Assembly (NCBI GenBank): GCA_028583685.1
Contig: JAMXIF010000058.1
Span: 14,840,625 to 14,904,624 of the forward strand
Length of the DNA: 64,000 nucleotides
Origin: Petaurus breviceps papuanus
Lineage: Eukaryota; Chordata; Mammalia; Diprotodontia; Petauridae
Direction: 5' to 3'
The translations under genes and the position numbers were made by a program. The stretch's first letter is position 1. Every line of letters starts with the position of its first letter. Shown here piece after piece: positions 10,456-22,203 of this stretch. The notes under the pieces are model-generated. The model worked only from the letters and a program-made list of their open reading frames with translations, searched no databases and was not told the DNA's origin.

Positions 10456-11674
10456 GATTTTATCCTGTTATTCTCTGTCCTGTTCTATGCAACATTGGTA
10501 GTAGGGTGTTAACAACTACATTTTTTTACAACTCTGTAAGCCTCTCTCCCCACAAACAAGATGCTATTCACCAGCAGGCAAGTGGGCGATCTTTCTTGGA
10601 CTTGTTACCCTGTGGCTACTCAGAAACCTGCCCCCACTTTTGTCCTCCGGCACATTAGCAAGCTTAGTGTAAGATTCTAGGTCGCTTCACTCATCATATA
10701 GTGGTTGTGTGTTCTGGTAATGGAGACTCATTTTAATGTTGGGTAGATGTAATGCAAAAAAAAAAAAAAAAGAAATCACATTCAAAATGCAGAGAGTAAT
10801 GACTTTTGGCCTATTTGAATGATCAATGCCAGTCTGGCGCTCCATTAGCATGGATAATTGAGAGTTGGCTCTAGAATTTATTAAGTACCCTGTCAAATAC
10901 AGTGCAGTGTCAGATATGGTCCCTTTCTCTTTAAGGTTTCACAAAATGATACAGATGACATTGATTTGGCTGTGCAAATAGACATGTACAAGGTAACACA
11001 GAGATGATGATTGTACATAGTGCAGAATTAAGAATAATAAATTACTCAATGCATATTTACAAGGTGAGCTAGCTTTATTGTGAGAGGTGTCTCCGAATGT
11101 GAAGCACCAGAGCTAATTCCTAGAGATCGGGGTGTCTCCTGGGAGGAGAGACTGGATGGGAGAGGGAGCTGGGAATCCGAATGCCTTGGAAGGGAGGGTC
11201 TTTCATGCATTGGCTGGTGCATTTTGAGAAGGCACAGGAGATGCTAGCTTTCTGAACAAGCTGACTTTGGAGCTGAGTGTTAGGCATTTCCTGCTAGGAA
11301 TGTTGGAAGCTGAGGCTCTGAGAGTACAGCACATCCCTGATGATTTAATTGGAAATACTTCACTGAGCACATAAACCTGAAATATGACAGTCCCCGCTCC
11401 CTTAATTGTCAGGCAAGCCAACTCTAGTCACCGAGAGGAAGGGGGACCACCTTCAATCTAGACACTCACCCTTGGCACCATTAACGTCCAAGCAACATGA
11501 AATAGTAAAGGAAAGACAAATTGTGAGGTGGGGTGGGGTCACCCACTGTAAGCTCAACAGGCCATTTTATAGACAGGTCTTAAGTATCTGTGGAAAGGAA
11601 AACCTGGCTGAGTCTGATGGGGCCACAGATGGGTGAGCTAGGAGAGTTAGGCCTACTTGTCAGTCAAAAATATA
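10456..11674. other. Unassigned; conserved-noncoding look at 10700-11420
   Basis: Apart from a poly(A) run at 10756-10772 there is no repeat signature. Bases 10800-10900 and 11040-11420 hold dense homeobox-type cores (for example 'ggataattgaga', 'tgatttaattgga', 'cccttaattgtc') in non-repetitive sequence. This suggests a conserved or regulatory element, but conservation cannot be tested here. Confidence 0.3.
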
Positions 11675-12230
11675 TATATTAAGCAAAGACAATGTGCCAG
11701 GCACTGTGCTGAATGATGGGGATATAATGAAAGGGAAAAAAGTCCCTGCTCTGAAGATCACGTTTTAATGGGGAAGACAATATATAAACAACATTGCCCC
11801 CCCCAAATATATATATATATGATAAATTGGAGATAATCCAGTGTGGTCCCAGGGTCCAGTGCCTTCACAGCTGAGTTGTGACTAATTATCACCTCGTCTC
11901 TCAGGAGCTGAGGCTGGGAAGTATAATGGCATTGGATTGAGTGTCAGTCTTCAAGCTGGAGATGTTGATAGGAAAGGGTTGGGTTGGGTGTTCTGGGAGG
12001 GATGGTATGGAGCAGAACTTTGAAGAATTACTTGAATGTAGAAGGGGAAAAGCTCTGCCTCTGGGCTTTTCAGAGAGATCACTCTAGGAACATAGATGAG
12101 ATCTGATGACAGAATTAGGGAGATGACATTATGTTTGTATGGATATGTGGAAATGGTGGTAGAACAGAGACAGAACCACCCAGAGTAGAAAGTCAGATAG
12201 TGCTTCACGGTGGGGAGGATGCTAGGTGGA
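11675..12230. repeat. Ancient mammalian repeat, class not assigned
   Basis: 'Gacaatgtgccaggcactgt' then 'gtccctgctctgaagatcac', and later 'cagagagatcactctagg'. This is the same old family seen elsewhere in the window. An (AT)n run sits inside at about 11808-11821. Confidence 0.5.
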
Positions 12231-13074
12231 ACTAGGAATAAGGATTGGACCAGTTAAGAATACTCCCTCTACCCATGTAGTAGAACATTTTTTCTGCAAC
12301 TTGGTCTTAGAGCTACTAAGGAGTTACATGACATGTCCATAGTCATGTAGCAGGAAATGTCAGAGGCTTTGCGGATCTGAGGTCCTCCCTATTTATTATG
12401 TCATGCTAGGAGAGAAAATGAGTTAGACATGATGGTGACTTCTCCCATTTTTTTTTTGCTTGGGGGGACAGAATTTAGAATCACACTATTGGCTATCTGG
12501 TTTTAGTTTCTGGCTCTACCAGAGTAGAGAAGCTGAGCTCTAAAACCCTTTCTACCTTCTACTGATTGACCTACACCAAGCCATGGGTCACCATGTCATT
12601 GGAGCAGTCACTATGACTTTTAACTTCCCTGTCTGAAGAATCAAATCTTTTTTTAATGATTTGGAGTTGGTTTTTGTCTTTGGGATTCCTGCGTTGATGC
12701 CTGCGAGGTTCTTAAAAGCTATACTACCACTGAGGTATAAATTTTGTCAGGTTTAACCAAGATGCAAAGACCCTAACCAGGGTTCTGGTGATTGTGGCTG
12801 CTGGGTGAAGACCAGCTGAGTTAAGTGTGGATGGGCTCATCTCTAGAAGCCAAGTGATGACTTCTTTGACCAGGACAACCTGTGAAGCAGGCAAAAATGT
12901 GCAGGGACCTCAGTCCCAGGTGCCTACTTTCATCTCTGGAGTGATAGTGGCAGATAAGTAGAAAGATGGGGAGTAGATACTAAGAATCATGCAATTTTTA
13001 GCCTCCTCCCCACCTACCTTAGCTTAATTATTGGTATTCTAAATGTTAGGTATTTGTCCAACTATTAGACAGAT
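12231..13074. other. Mostly unassigned; MIR-like piece at 12300-12410
   Basis: A decayed antisense MIR look at 12300-12410 ('gatctgaggtcctcc') is the only recognisable part. No gene evidence. Confidence 0.4.
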
Positions 13075-13250
13075 AGATAGATGAAGTATTCATTAAGCAT
13101 TTATTATCTGCCAAGCACTGTGGTGTGGAATGGTGGTTGACTCTGGAATGAGGCAGATCTGCAATGGAATCTGTCCCCAGGCACTTAGTGGCTAAGTGAC
13201 CCTGAGGAGGTCTAGTTCCCTCATCTATACAAAGAAAGGTAAAGGTACTG
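13075..13250 (+). mobile_element. MIR-type SINE remnant
   Basis: 'Gactctggaatgaggcagat', 'ggcacttagtggctaagtga' and 'ttccctcatctata' keep the order of a MIR in + orientation. Confidence 0.5.
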
Positions 13251-15084
13251 GGACAGGATGAATATCTACCAGCTCTTCCCCCTACCACCCCCCTTAGGAA
13301 AAAGGGGACAAAGCTAGGACTTGATTGGTCCAGAGGTGGGAAAAGGCTCAAGCTGGGTTTCCCATAACAACAACAGCTTCCTGTGACCTCTCTGTGTTGA
13401 TGTGGCTTCCTGGTCACTCAGGGCCATAAAAGGTCCCGCCCACATATTGGTAGGTTCTGTTCAATTTGACATGTCTGAAAACCAATTCAAGCCCCTTACC
13501 CTGCCCTTCTCAACAGATATTTTTCCACATGGAGATGAAAGGAAGGGGAATGTCTACAGAAGCTAAGTCCCTCAGTATCCTAGCTATATATATTTGCTGC
13601 GTTAGGGTTAAGTAAAACTTCTTTGTTAACTCTTCAATGACAGCCTTATTTCATCCTAACATTTATCCTGAACTGACAGGGTGCTGGCATCAGGCATGCG
13701 CCAATAGACACATTCTCAGAGAAACTGAATTATATTCAAATGGGCATTCTCACAATAAATTAAAATAGGAGATATTTAAAAGTTCCATCTCATTGGAAGA
13801 GTAGATCAGAAGTTCTTTTTGGGCAGCTGGATAAAGAGGAAGTTGGTTCCATTGGATGCTCAGTGGCAACAAGAAAAATAATTTCCTCCATGGGACACTT
13901 GGTGGTTTTATCAAGAGCTCATAGTAACTGCCAGCAAACAGACTCCAAAGAAGATCATTGTAGTTCAATCACCAACACTCACCAAGAAAGCCAGAGAAAT
14001 TCTACTCCTTGAATCCCTCAAAAGCTTTTGACCAAGCAAGCAACACAGGTAAAATTAAATGGATGAAAAATTCATATCGTTCAGGTTATGAATGTGGTTG
14101 GATAGGTAGCCCATTGATATAGTCCATTATCCCATCTGTCTTGGACAGGTCATGAACTAGACCAAAAGATAAATAGGAGGAGGAGAAGAAAAGACTGGGT
14201 CTCATTTGGAAAACTTCACAGTGCTTACGTTTTTCCCAAGAGGCTCCCTACTGCAGAAGCTCAGCTTTTGTAATGCTGGAATTCTCTCAGGGATGCCATG
14301 TGACTACAAATCATGGAATGCTATGCTCTCAGAGGAATCGAAATTACAGTGACCAAAGTACAATGGAAAAATACATAATGGGAATAAGTGGGTGATAGAC
14401 AATTGCTTATGATGCTTTGGACATGAAAAGTGACATGGTTAAAATATATCATCAAATGCGTACGACCCAGAAAGGAGGAAGGCAGGCTGTGTAGTGAGAG
14501 GACAGGATAACAGATAGATAACTGGAATTTTGTATTGGTCAGCATGAAACATTAAAGGAATTCTTCCGCTGCATCAAGTAGATGATGTAAGGAAGCTTTA
14601 TGGAAATATACGATTGGGAAAGGTGATCCAGTAGTGGGAATGAGAGTTAATAGATAACAGGTGTCAGCCCTCAAGACAGATGAAAAGACCCAGTAGAAGA
14701 CATCCTACATGTTAGGTGGGTCTTCTATCAAGGCTAGATGGTATGACTCAGTCAATAACTATGCAAAGAAGAAAGAATTTTTTGGAAGGAATGCTGACAT
14801 TTATGAGATCATAGATACAATGAGGTTCTGGAGGATGGGGACAAGAGCCATACCCCATGAACCAGTTTGCACATACGTTTTGTATCTCTATTCTCACAGA
14901 GATATATTCTTCACTTCATGAAGAAAGACCTCATGCCTACTCCTGTATATACGCTGATAAACAGTATACAGCCATGCCTCTAACAGGCACTTATTGGCCA
15001 TGCACGAACCTCCTCCTTTTCTGCTTCTTATATAGGGGACAGTCAAGTAGGTAAGGTGCTCTTCTGAAGTCCAAACAACTCTGA
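13251..15084. other. Unassigned 1.8 kb
   Basis: No gene or repeat could be named. A perfect CArG core CCATAAAAGG (13424-13433) sits next to a GC-box-like 'cccgccca'. 'Ggttaagtaaaacttctttg' near 13607 has an LTR-like look but no edges could be placed. 14200-15000 holds several short frames with no family match. Confidence 0.4.
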
Positions 15085-15225
15085 GGCCAAAGATAGAAAC
15101 AGTCAATGCTAGAAGGGTTGGGGGAAAACAGGCAGACTAATACGTTGTTGTTGGAGTTGTGAATTGGCCCAAACATTCTGGAAAATGATTTGGAATTATC
15201 CAAGAAAAGTTACTGTTCATGTAAA
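15085..15225 (+). mobile_element. L1 LINE ORF2 C-terminal fragment
   Basis: 'Gttgttggagttgtgaattg' followed by 'aacattctggaaaatgattt' is the ORF2 C-terminal block seen in the better L1 copies at about 24.08 and 43.09 kb. Confidence 0.7.
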
Positions 15226-16114
15226 TGAAAATGACTCTAAAAAGCAGGTTACCTCAGATTTAAGGGGATCAGCAGTACAGGTTCCAGAAGACAGGTAATG
15301 AAACACATTCTCTTCTTTTTGGTAGCAAGATGAAGCAACTCCAGGTATGGAATGTTGCGAATGCTGTTAGAAGGTGTTAGGTCCTTTTATTTTCCTTGTG
15401 TTTTTCTCTGTTATAAGGATGTTTCTATAGGCAGGAGGATATTAGGAAATGTCTATGGTATTTTTTAAAAGAAGCATCAATATTTAAAATAATGTTAAAG
15501 ATGACAAGTGAAAATTGTCATCCCATAGATACACTGATGTCTGTCATTCATTTCTTCTGCATAGAAGAAAATCTCTACCCCACCCCCCATAAATATATCA
15601 ATGCCTCAAACTCTTTATTTCTGCTGTCACTTAGCTTGGATTCTTCTCTGGGCCCAATATCTCATGTCCTGACCCTACAGAGGGCAGATTTCACAGCTTT
15701 CTGTAGTTTCTGCCGCCTGTATAGGACACACAAGGTTCATGCTATAATGGACATTTATCCATGACATTCCTCTATTCATCCTTGATAATCAATTGGTCTC
15801 TAATTGCCTCCATTAACATTCTTATTAACTCTAAATCAGTGATTCTGAACCTTTGGACTTCCCCTCAGCCATCATTATGTGTCTGTGGTTCCTATCAGGA
15901 TGACATCTGAGCTTCATATTGTCTAAAATGAAGCTAATTTCAATTAGTCATTTGATAGAGGAGAGAGAGGGTTTCTTCCTGCTACCCTCACAGGTTACTG
16001 TGAGAGTTTCACAGTTTAACAGCCAGTGTTTTCCCCAGAATGAGCTCTGGAGACAGCCCTAGTAAGTTTCCAGAAGGATATATAGACTGCCATGTTAAGT
16101 GTCGAGGCTTATGG
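15226..16114. other. Unassigned
   Basis: AT-rich unique-looking sequence with no recognisable element. The longest frame (90 codons) has no family features. Confidence 0.4.
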
Positions 16115-16265
16115 TTTGGAGTTTGAAGGGACTTTAGACATCATCTAGTTCAATTTTATTTTAAGGATGAAGAAACTGAGATTTGAAGGTTTAAAGACTT
16201 TGCCAAGGTCACTTATATAGGATTTCAACCGATGTCCTGTGACCCCACAACCTCAGCAATAATAA
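16115..16265 (-). mobile_element. MIR-type SINE, antisense
   Basis: 'Agggactttagacatcatct', 'aaggatgaagaaactgagat' and 'ttgccaaggtcac' mark an antisense MIR. Confidence 0.7.
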
Positions 16266-16445
16266 GTGATCGAGATAGCACTTTAAGGTTTACTAAGCAC
16301 TTTTCTCACTCTGACCCTGAAAAGTAGGTGGTAGAAATGATTGTCATTCCTATTTTCCAGGGTCACACAACTAGTAAATATCAGAGCTTAGGACTAAAGG
16401 TTGCTTCTGACTCCAGATCCAGTGTTCTTCCCAGTATATCTTTTA
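16266..16445 (-). mobile_element. CORE-SINE, antisense
   Basis: 'Agcactttaaggtttactaa', 'tcacacaactagtaaatatc' and 'gactccagatccagtgttct' follow the antisense CORE-SINE order. It directly abuts the previous MIR. Confidence 0.65.
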
Positions 16446-17599
16446 GCCTGTGTTAAAGCCTTGCTTATCTCACTTTTTAGATGGGAAAGACAGGGCAGCA
16501 GGGGTTACACTGGCCAGTATTCAGGGATTGGAATTTACTGCCACTGAGATATGTTTCGTCCTCTGTCATCATCTCTACCACTATTCATTCCCCTTTTCTT
16601 GCTGTACAGGGTGCCACCCAGAACATATGGCAGCCTCAGTTTCAGAACTGGAAGAAAATCTTTGGGAAGAAGAAAAAACCTGGTTACTCCAGAGCTGATG
16701 CTATTGTCAAAATGCTTTGTAGGACCATTTCTCTGATGCATCTGTGAGTATATCAAGCTATGTAGTCTTGGTGTGTTTTCTCCACATTAAGACTGTCAAT
16801 GGAGCTTACTACCTCCTCTGTCTCTCTCCTTCCTTCCTTCTCCTTTCCCCCCTCTCTCCCCTTTCCTTTTTTCCACTCTCTCCTTCCTACTCCCTCTTTC
16901 CCCTCCCCCAGCCCTGCAGAAACATTTTGAGGACAGATTGCCCCTATGAGCGCATTTCAGATTTCGGTCTGTTTTCTTTCTTCTGCTTCCTGCTCCATGC
17001 TAGCAGGCGATCTTCTGCTGCAGGCAGGCCAAACCACAGTCTTCCTTTGACTAGAGCAGAAATAAAAACACACGAGAAATCAAACAGCCAATGTGCTGCC
17101 AGTGCTGCCAGACAGCAATTTATTAACCCTGACTTCAAGGCCAAGGGCCAAGGAATGAATGTACAGTCTTATGAGCGTCAGGAAAGGAAGACTGAGAGAA
17201 GGACCATGTAATGCTGTGCATGTCAGTTAATCACAGATCTGGAATCCCTGTATGCTAGGTATTGCTGATGCTTAAGCAGCCCCTGCAAGGGTCAGAGGCC
17301 AATGGACCCTCCTGCAACTAGCTCCCAAGTCACAGGGTGCATACCTATGGGAAATTCTGTTCGTTCCATGAGTGTTTTTCCCAGTCACCAGAGACTTCTA
17401 AGGCTCCTTCCAACAGTTCATTAACTACGTCAGCTAAATACTCTCAACTACTTGAAGATCATATTCTCCAATCAAGCCAGATGAGTACAATGCAATGCAA
17501 TTCAGTACTATCGAACCCAAACCAATCCACTAACATTCAGTAAATCCCTTCCAATCCCAACCAAACCAAGGCAATGCAAAGTAGTCCAAGACAACCCAA
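16446..17599. other. Unassigned, with a pyrimidine tract at 16818-16912
   Basis: A nearly pure C/T tract precedes about 300 bp of non-repetitive sequence (16920-17210). A 155-codon frame begins at 16744 and runs through the tract, but opposing frames overlap it and no family is recognised. From 17450 to 17640 many short 'aatccaa/aaccaa' motifs give a low-complexity look. Confidence 0.4.
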
Positions 17600-18238
17600 T
17601 GCTGTCCACACTAATACATATCCACTATATGTAAGGCACCATGCTAGACACCAGAGATAAAAAGGCAAATGGGAAAAGACCTAATCCTCAAGAAAGTTAC
17701 ATATTACTGGGAAGAGGGAGAAGGTACAACACATCAACAGAAAAGTATATAGGAGATAATTTGGGGAGGAGAGAGTCCACTGACAACCAAGGGGATGGGG
17801 AAAGACTTCCTATGGAAGATTATGCAGGAACCCAGCCTTCTAGGAAGTGAGGGATTCCAGGAGGGGGAAATAAGGAAGAAGTGAATTCCAGGAATGGGGT
17901 AGACTGTTTGCAGGCATAATCAGTACACAACTCAACTAGCATTTATTCAGCACCTAAGATGAGCCAGGAACTGTGCTCAACACCGTGGAGGTAGGAGGGA
18001 GAGTAGAGAGCTCACGAAACAGCAAATCAATCTGTTTGACTGCAAGGTAGAGCATGTGAACAGGCAATGCCCAGTAAGCCTGAAAGGGTGGTAAAGTGGA
18101 GTGAGCTAGCTTAGGGCTGGAAATGTCAAGTAGGAGTCTGCATTTGGGGCTAGAGGCAATAGGGAGCCAACACAGTTTCTCAAAATGGGTAATCACTGAT
18201 GAGGATCTCATTTTGCATTTGGAATATTCAAAAGTCAT
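17600..18238. repeat. Ancient mammalian repeat, class not assigned
   Basis: 'Gtaaggcaccatgctagaca' then 'atcctcaagaaagttacata', with a later block 'gaggcaatagggagccaaca'. The order matches the other members of this old family in the window. Confidence 0.5.
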
Positions 18239-18379
18239 CCTCCTCTCTCCTTAGAAGTAAAAAATGCTGCCAAGTAGACTCTATACAGCAGGAAGGCTGG
18301 CAGTCACATGGGTATTTCAAATACCAAAGAGTGAGTATGAGGGAGATTTTTGTGGGGAAATTGTAACAATGACTGATTT

Positions 18380-18600
18380 CTATGATTTATGAAGCACTTC
18401 ATACCTTATCTCTCTTCAATCTTCCACAGAATAGATAAATTAGAGAGTTCAGACATTATGCTGGTTTAACAAATGAGGAAATTGAAGATCAGAAAAATAA
18501 GTTGACTTGCCTAAGGTCATACAACTTCTAAGTGGCAGAATTGAGACTAAAACCCAGTGTTTTGTTTTTTTTTTGTTTTGTTTTTTACTACAAATTAAGT
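18380..18600 (-). mobile_element. CORE-SINE, antisense
   Basis: 'Atttatgaagcacttcatac', 'aatgaggaaattgaagatca' and 'taaggtcatacaacttctaa' are antisense CORE-SINE blocks. A T-rich run follows. Confidence 0.7.
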
Positions 18601-18758
18601 GCTTTTCCTACCACCTTATGGTCATCCCAAGGCCTGCAGGGATAAATCTTATACTTGAACCTGAGACTATTCTGCTTTTCCCACTCTTTTTCTAATAGGC
18701 TCCCAATACTCTGATAATATCTGAGATATTTTGGTATCATGACTGACAAGACAAGACT

Positions 18759-19515
18759 CCCTAGATGTCTGGCCTCCCTCTCCACACACAGATATGTACA
18801 TGGCATCTGGATGTACTTTCTAATTTCCAGTGATGTAGACAAATCTCAATTCCACCCCCCGACACCTTTTTTTCTATTGACAGGTTGAGAGATATTGGAT
18901 GGATGGATCAGGGGCTAGAGCCAGAACTGTCCACAAAGAGAATTGGCCAGATTGACTCTGGAAAATGGTGCAATTGTTGTTCTCCTCTGCCCTGCAACAT
19001 CTTTGTCATCTTCTGTGACTTTGAGACATGGAATGTCAAAGTCTCTAAAGGATGGAAGTTGTGGATTACCCAAAGGGCGATGGAGAGTCACAGGGGGCTG
19101 TGACAGACTGCAGTACATCTCAAATGAATTACACAGGAGAAACAACATAAGGCATATCATTAGAGAAATTTAGTACCAGAAAAAAGAAACACTGTAATGA
19201 CAATGAAGCATAAGCATTGGAGAACTCATATATTGTATCACATCACAAGAGAGGAAAGCCCCAGAATATGTCAGAGGGGCTCCCTGTGGCAGATCAGGGA
19301 GAAAATAGGTAGAAGACACATAGAATGGGCAGGAATGGGTGGGTGGCAGCCCTCATTTAGGAGCTACCAAGACTAGTGAGCATTTGGATCCATCTAAGTA
19401 TGGAAGACCACTATTGAAGATAAGGGGGGTAGAGCTGAGATGTGGACCCCAGAGTTTATTTTATTGTGGGTGTTACAGTATTTTCTCTGAGCTGTTGGCA
19501 GAGCTAGAAATGAGA
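18759..19515 (+). repeat. Left arm of large inverted repeat
   Basis: This 757 bp segment recurs in reverse complement at 21445-22203 with only scattered differences. The outer edge shares 'ccctagatgtct'; the inner edge shares 'gcagagctagaaatgaga'. A local difference lies near 18900, where the right arm has an extra 'aagaccctgc'-type stretch. The arm matches no repeat family I know, and its short frames look non-coding. Confidence 0.9.
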
Positions 19516-20009
19516 TGATTGTTTTATGAGGACAGTCTATGATTTGCCTCTGTGGCCTATATTTACTCATATATCAGAGATCATAGATTGAGAAGTGAAG
19601 GGACCTCAGAGGGCATTAGGATGACCAAAGTCATATAAGCAATGATGCCAGGGGTGAGGTTTGGACATAGGTCCTCCAACGCAAGAGTCAGTGGTCTTTC
19701 CTTGGTACCTTAAACACCTCTTTATCCCAGGAGCACATAAGGGAACCTAGAGGCCATCTAATCTACCCTACCCATTGTAATAGAGGAGGAAAGTGAGGCA
19801 CATTGATTTGGAAAGACTTGTTCTAGGTCATACAGGTAATATGTGACAGAAGGGGGATCATCATCTGTAATTAATGGGAATATGTTGGTAAACCCCCTAA
19901 CTAGTGAGGCCAAGGTTATGCATGTGGAAAAAACCTTATCTCTCTGAAATCATCTATAGAATAATCTCACTAGGTATAGGTCTAGTTCAATAAAAATGTA
20001 GGTGTATTT
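19516..20009. other. Inner flank of left arm with two MIR-like pieces
   Basis: Found only beside the left arm. Antisense MIR-like blocks lie at about 19580-19720 ('ggtttggacataggtcctcc') and 19735-19860 ('aatagaggaggaaagtgagg'). The right arm abuts its purine/pyrimidine tract with no equivalent segment. Confidence 0.55.
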
Positions 20010-21055
20010 TGGGGAGGGGAGGGGAGAGAAGGGAAGGGAAAGAATGGGAAGAGATGGCAATAGAGGGAAGGGAGGGGAAAAGATAGGAATGAAGGGAAGA
20101 GAGGGGGATGAAGGGAAGAGAAGAGATAGGGATAGCGGGAAGAGAAAGGAAGAGATAGGGAAAGAAAGAAGGCAAGAGATAGATGGAAGGGAAGGGAAGA
20201 GATGGAGGGGAGGGAAGAGATAAAGATAGAGGGAAGGGAAGAGATGAAATTTGGACAGAGGGAAGGGAAGAGAGGGATAGAAGGATGGGAAAAGAGAGGG
20301 ATAGAGGAAAAGGATAGGGATAGAAGGAAGGGAAGAGAGAGATATAGGAAAGGGATAGGGATAGAGTGAAGGGAAGAGATAGAGGATAGGGATAGTAGGA
20401 AGGGAAGAGATGAGATAGGGATGGAGGAAAGGGAAGAGATAAGGAAGAAGGATAGAGAAAAGGAAAAGGAACAGAAGAGATATGGATAAAGGGAAGGGAA
20501 GAGACAGGGATAAGAGTATGGGAAAAGAAGAGATAGAAGGGAAGAGAATAGAAAGAAGGGTGGAGAGAAGGGAAGAGATAGGGAAGAAGGATATAGGAAA
20601 GGGAAAGGAATGGAAGAGATATGGATAGAAGGAAGGGAAGAAACAAGGATAGAAAAATGGCAAAAGAAGAGATAGGGATAGAGAGAAAGGAAGAGATATA
20701 GCTGGAGGAGAGGTAAGAAAAGAAGGATAGAGAAAAGGAAAGAGATAGGGATGAAGGAAAGGAAAAAGATGGAGGAAAGGGAAGAGATAGGGATAGAAAG
20801 AAGGGAAGAGAATAGAAAGAGGATTGGGGAAGGTAAGGGAAGAGATGGAAGAGATGAGATAGGGATGGATGGAAGGGAAGACATAGGGAAGAAGGATAGA
20901 GGGAAGGGAATGAAAGATGTACAGATAGAGGGAAGGGAAGAGAACTGAAGAAAGGGGAAGGAAGAGGGATGAAATAGGAATAGAGGAAAGGAAGACATGG
21001 AAGGGAGGGTTGGAGGGGAGGAGGGGATAGAGGCTAGGGAGGGTTAGAGGGGTTG
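20010..21055 (+). repeat. Polypurine minisatellite, (GGGAAGAGATAGGGATAGA)n-like
   Basis: About 1 kb is almost entirely A/G on the + strand, with occasional T from 'agata' and 'gata' units. Repeat units vary, mostly combinations of 'gggaagggaagagatag' and 'ggatagagg'. Long open frames on either strand here are simple-sequence translations (for example serine/leucine/phenylalanine-rich), not genes. Confidence 0.95.
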
Positions 21056-21065
21056 AAGTAGGGTT

Positions 21066-21444
21066 CCCTCCTCTATTCCATCCCTTATCTCTTCCCTTCC
21101 CTCCCCTCTATCCCTATCTCTCCTCTTCCCTTCCCTTTCCTATCTCTTCTCTTCCCTCCATCTCTGTCTCTTGCCTTCTTTCTATCCCTGTATCTTCTCT
21201 TCCCTCTCCTGTATTCCTATCTTTTCCCTTCCCTCCCCTGTATTCCCATCTCTTCTCTTCCCTCTCCTGTATCCCTATCTCTTCCCTTAATTCCTCTCTT
21301 CCCTGTATCCCAGTCTCTTATCTTCCCTCCATCTCTCTCTCCCCCACATCTCTGTCTCTTGCCTTCTATCTCTATTTCTTCCCTTCATTCCTATCTTTTC
21401 TCTTCCCTTCCCTCTATCCCCATCTCTTCCCATTCTTTCCCTTT
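21066..21444 (-). repeat. Polypyrimidine minisatellite, inverted partner
   Basis: The same motif appears on the other strand: 'ctatccctatctcttccctt' is the reverse complement of the purine unit to the left. The polarity switch falls at about 21056-21065. The tract runs straight into the right arm. Confidence 0.93.
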
Positions 21445-22203
21445 TCTCATTTCTAGCTCTGCCAACAGCTCAGAGAAAATACTGTAACACCCCCAATAAA
21501 ATAAACTCTGGGGTCCACATCTCAGCTCTACCCCCCTTATCTTCAATACTGGTCTTCCATACTTAGATGGATCCAAATGCTCACTAGTCTTGGTAGCTCC
21601 TAAATGAAGGCTGCCACCCACCCATTCCTGCCCATTCTATGTGTCTTCTATCTATTTTCTCCCTGATCTGCCACAGGGAGCCCCTCTGACATATTCTGGG
21701 GCTTTCCTCTCTTGTGATGTGATACAATATATGAGTTCTCCAATGATTATGCTTCATTTTCACTACAGTGTTTCTTTTTTTTTTTGGTACTTAATTTCTC
21801 TAATGATATGCCTTATGTTGTTTCTCCTGTGTAATTCATTTGAAATGTACTGCAGTCTGTCACAGCCCCCTGTGACTCTCCATCGCCCTTTGGGTAATCC
21901 ACAACTTCCATCCTTTAGTGACTTTGACATTCCATGTCTCAAAGTCACAGAAGATGACAAAGATGTTGCAGGGCAGAGGAGAACAATAATTGCACCATTT
22001 TCCAGAGTCAATCTGGCCAATTCTCCTTGTGGACAGTTCTGGCTCTAGCCCCTGATCCATCTGCAGGGTCTTTCCAATATCTCTCAACCTGTCAATAGAA
22101 AAAAAGAGAAATTGAGATTTGTCCACATCACTGGAAATTAGAAAGTATATCCTGAAGCCATGTACATATCTGTGTGTGGAGAGGGGAGGGCAGACATCTA
22201 GGG
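21445..22203 (-). repeat. Right arm of large inverted repeat
   Basis: Reverse complement of 18759-19515, about 759 bp. A 135-codon frame at 21641-22048 lies wholly within the arm. The left arm has no matching full-length frame and no family features are seen, so it is not called a gene. Confidence 0.9.

Noticed and set aside
13230-13690. Possible solo LTR (TATA-like, 'gtaaaacttctttgtt' end)
   Set aside because: No TG/CA edges, matching flanks or second LTR could be placed, so no retroviral element is claimed.
16744-17211. 155-codon frame through the pyrimidine tract
   Set aside because: The first half is pyrimidine-tract translation and the second is unrecognised, with an overlapping opposite frame.
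19950-20998. Long minus-strand frames of 219-338 codons rich in Phe, Pro, Ser and Leu
   Set aside because: They are translations of the purine/pyrimidine minisatellite, open in several frames at once, with no domain.
21641-22048. 135-codon frame in the right inverted-repeat arm
   Set aside because: The matching arm does not keep the same frame intact, so there is no sign of selection on a protein.
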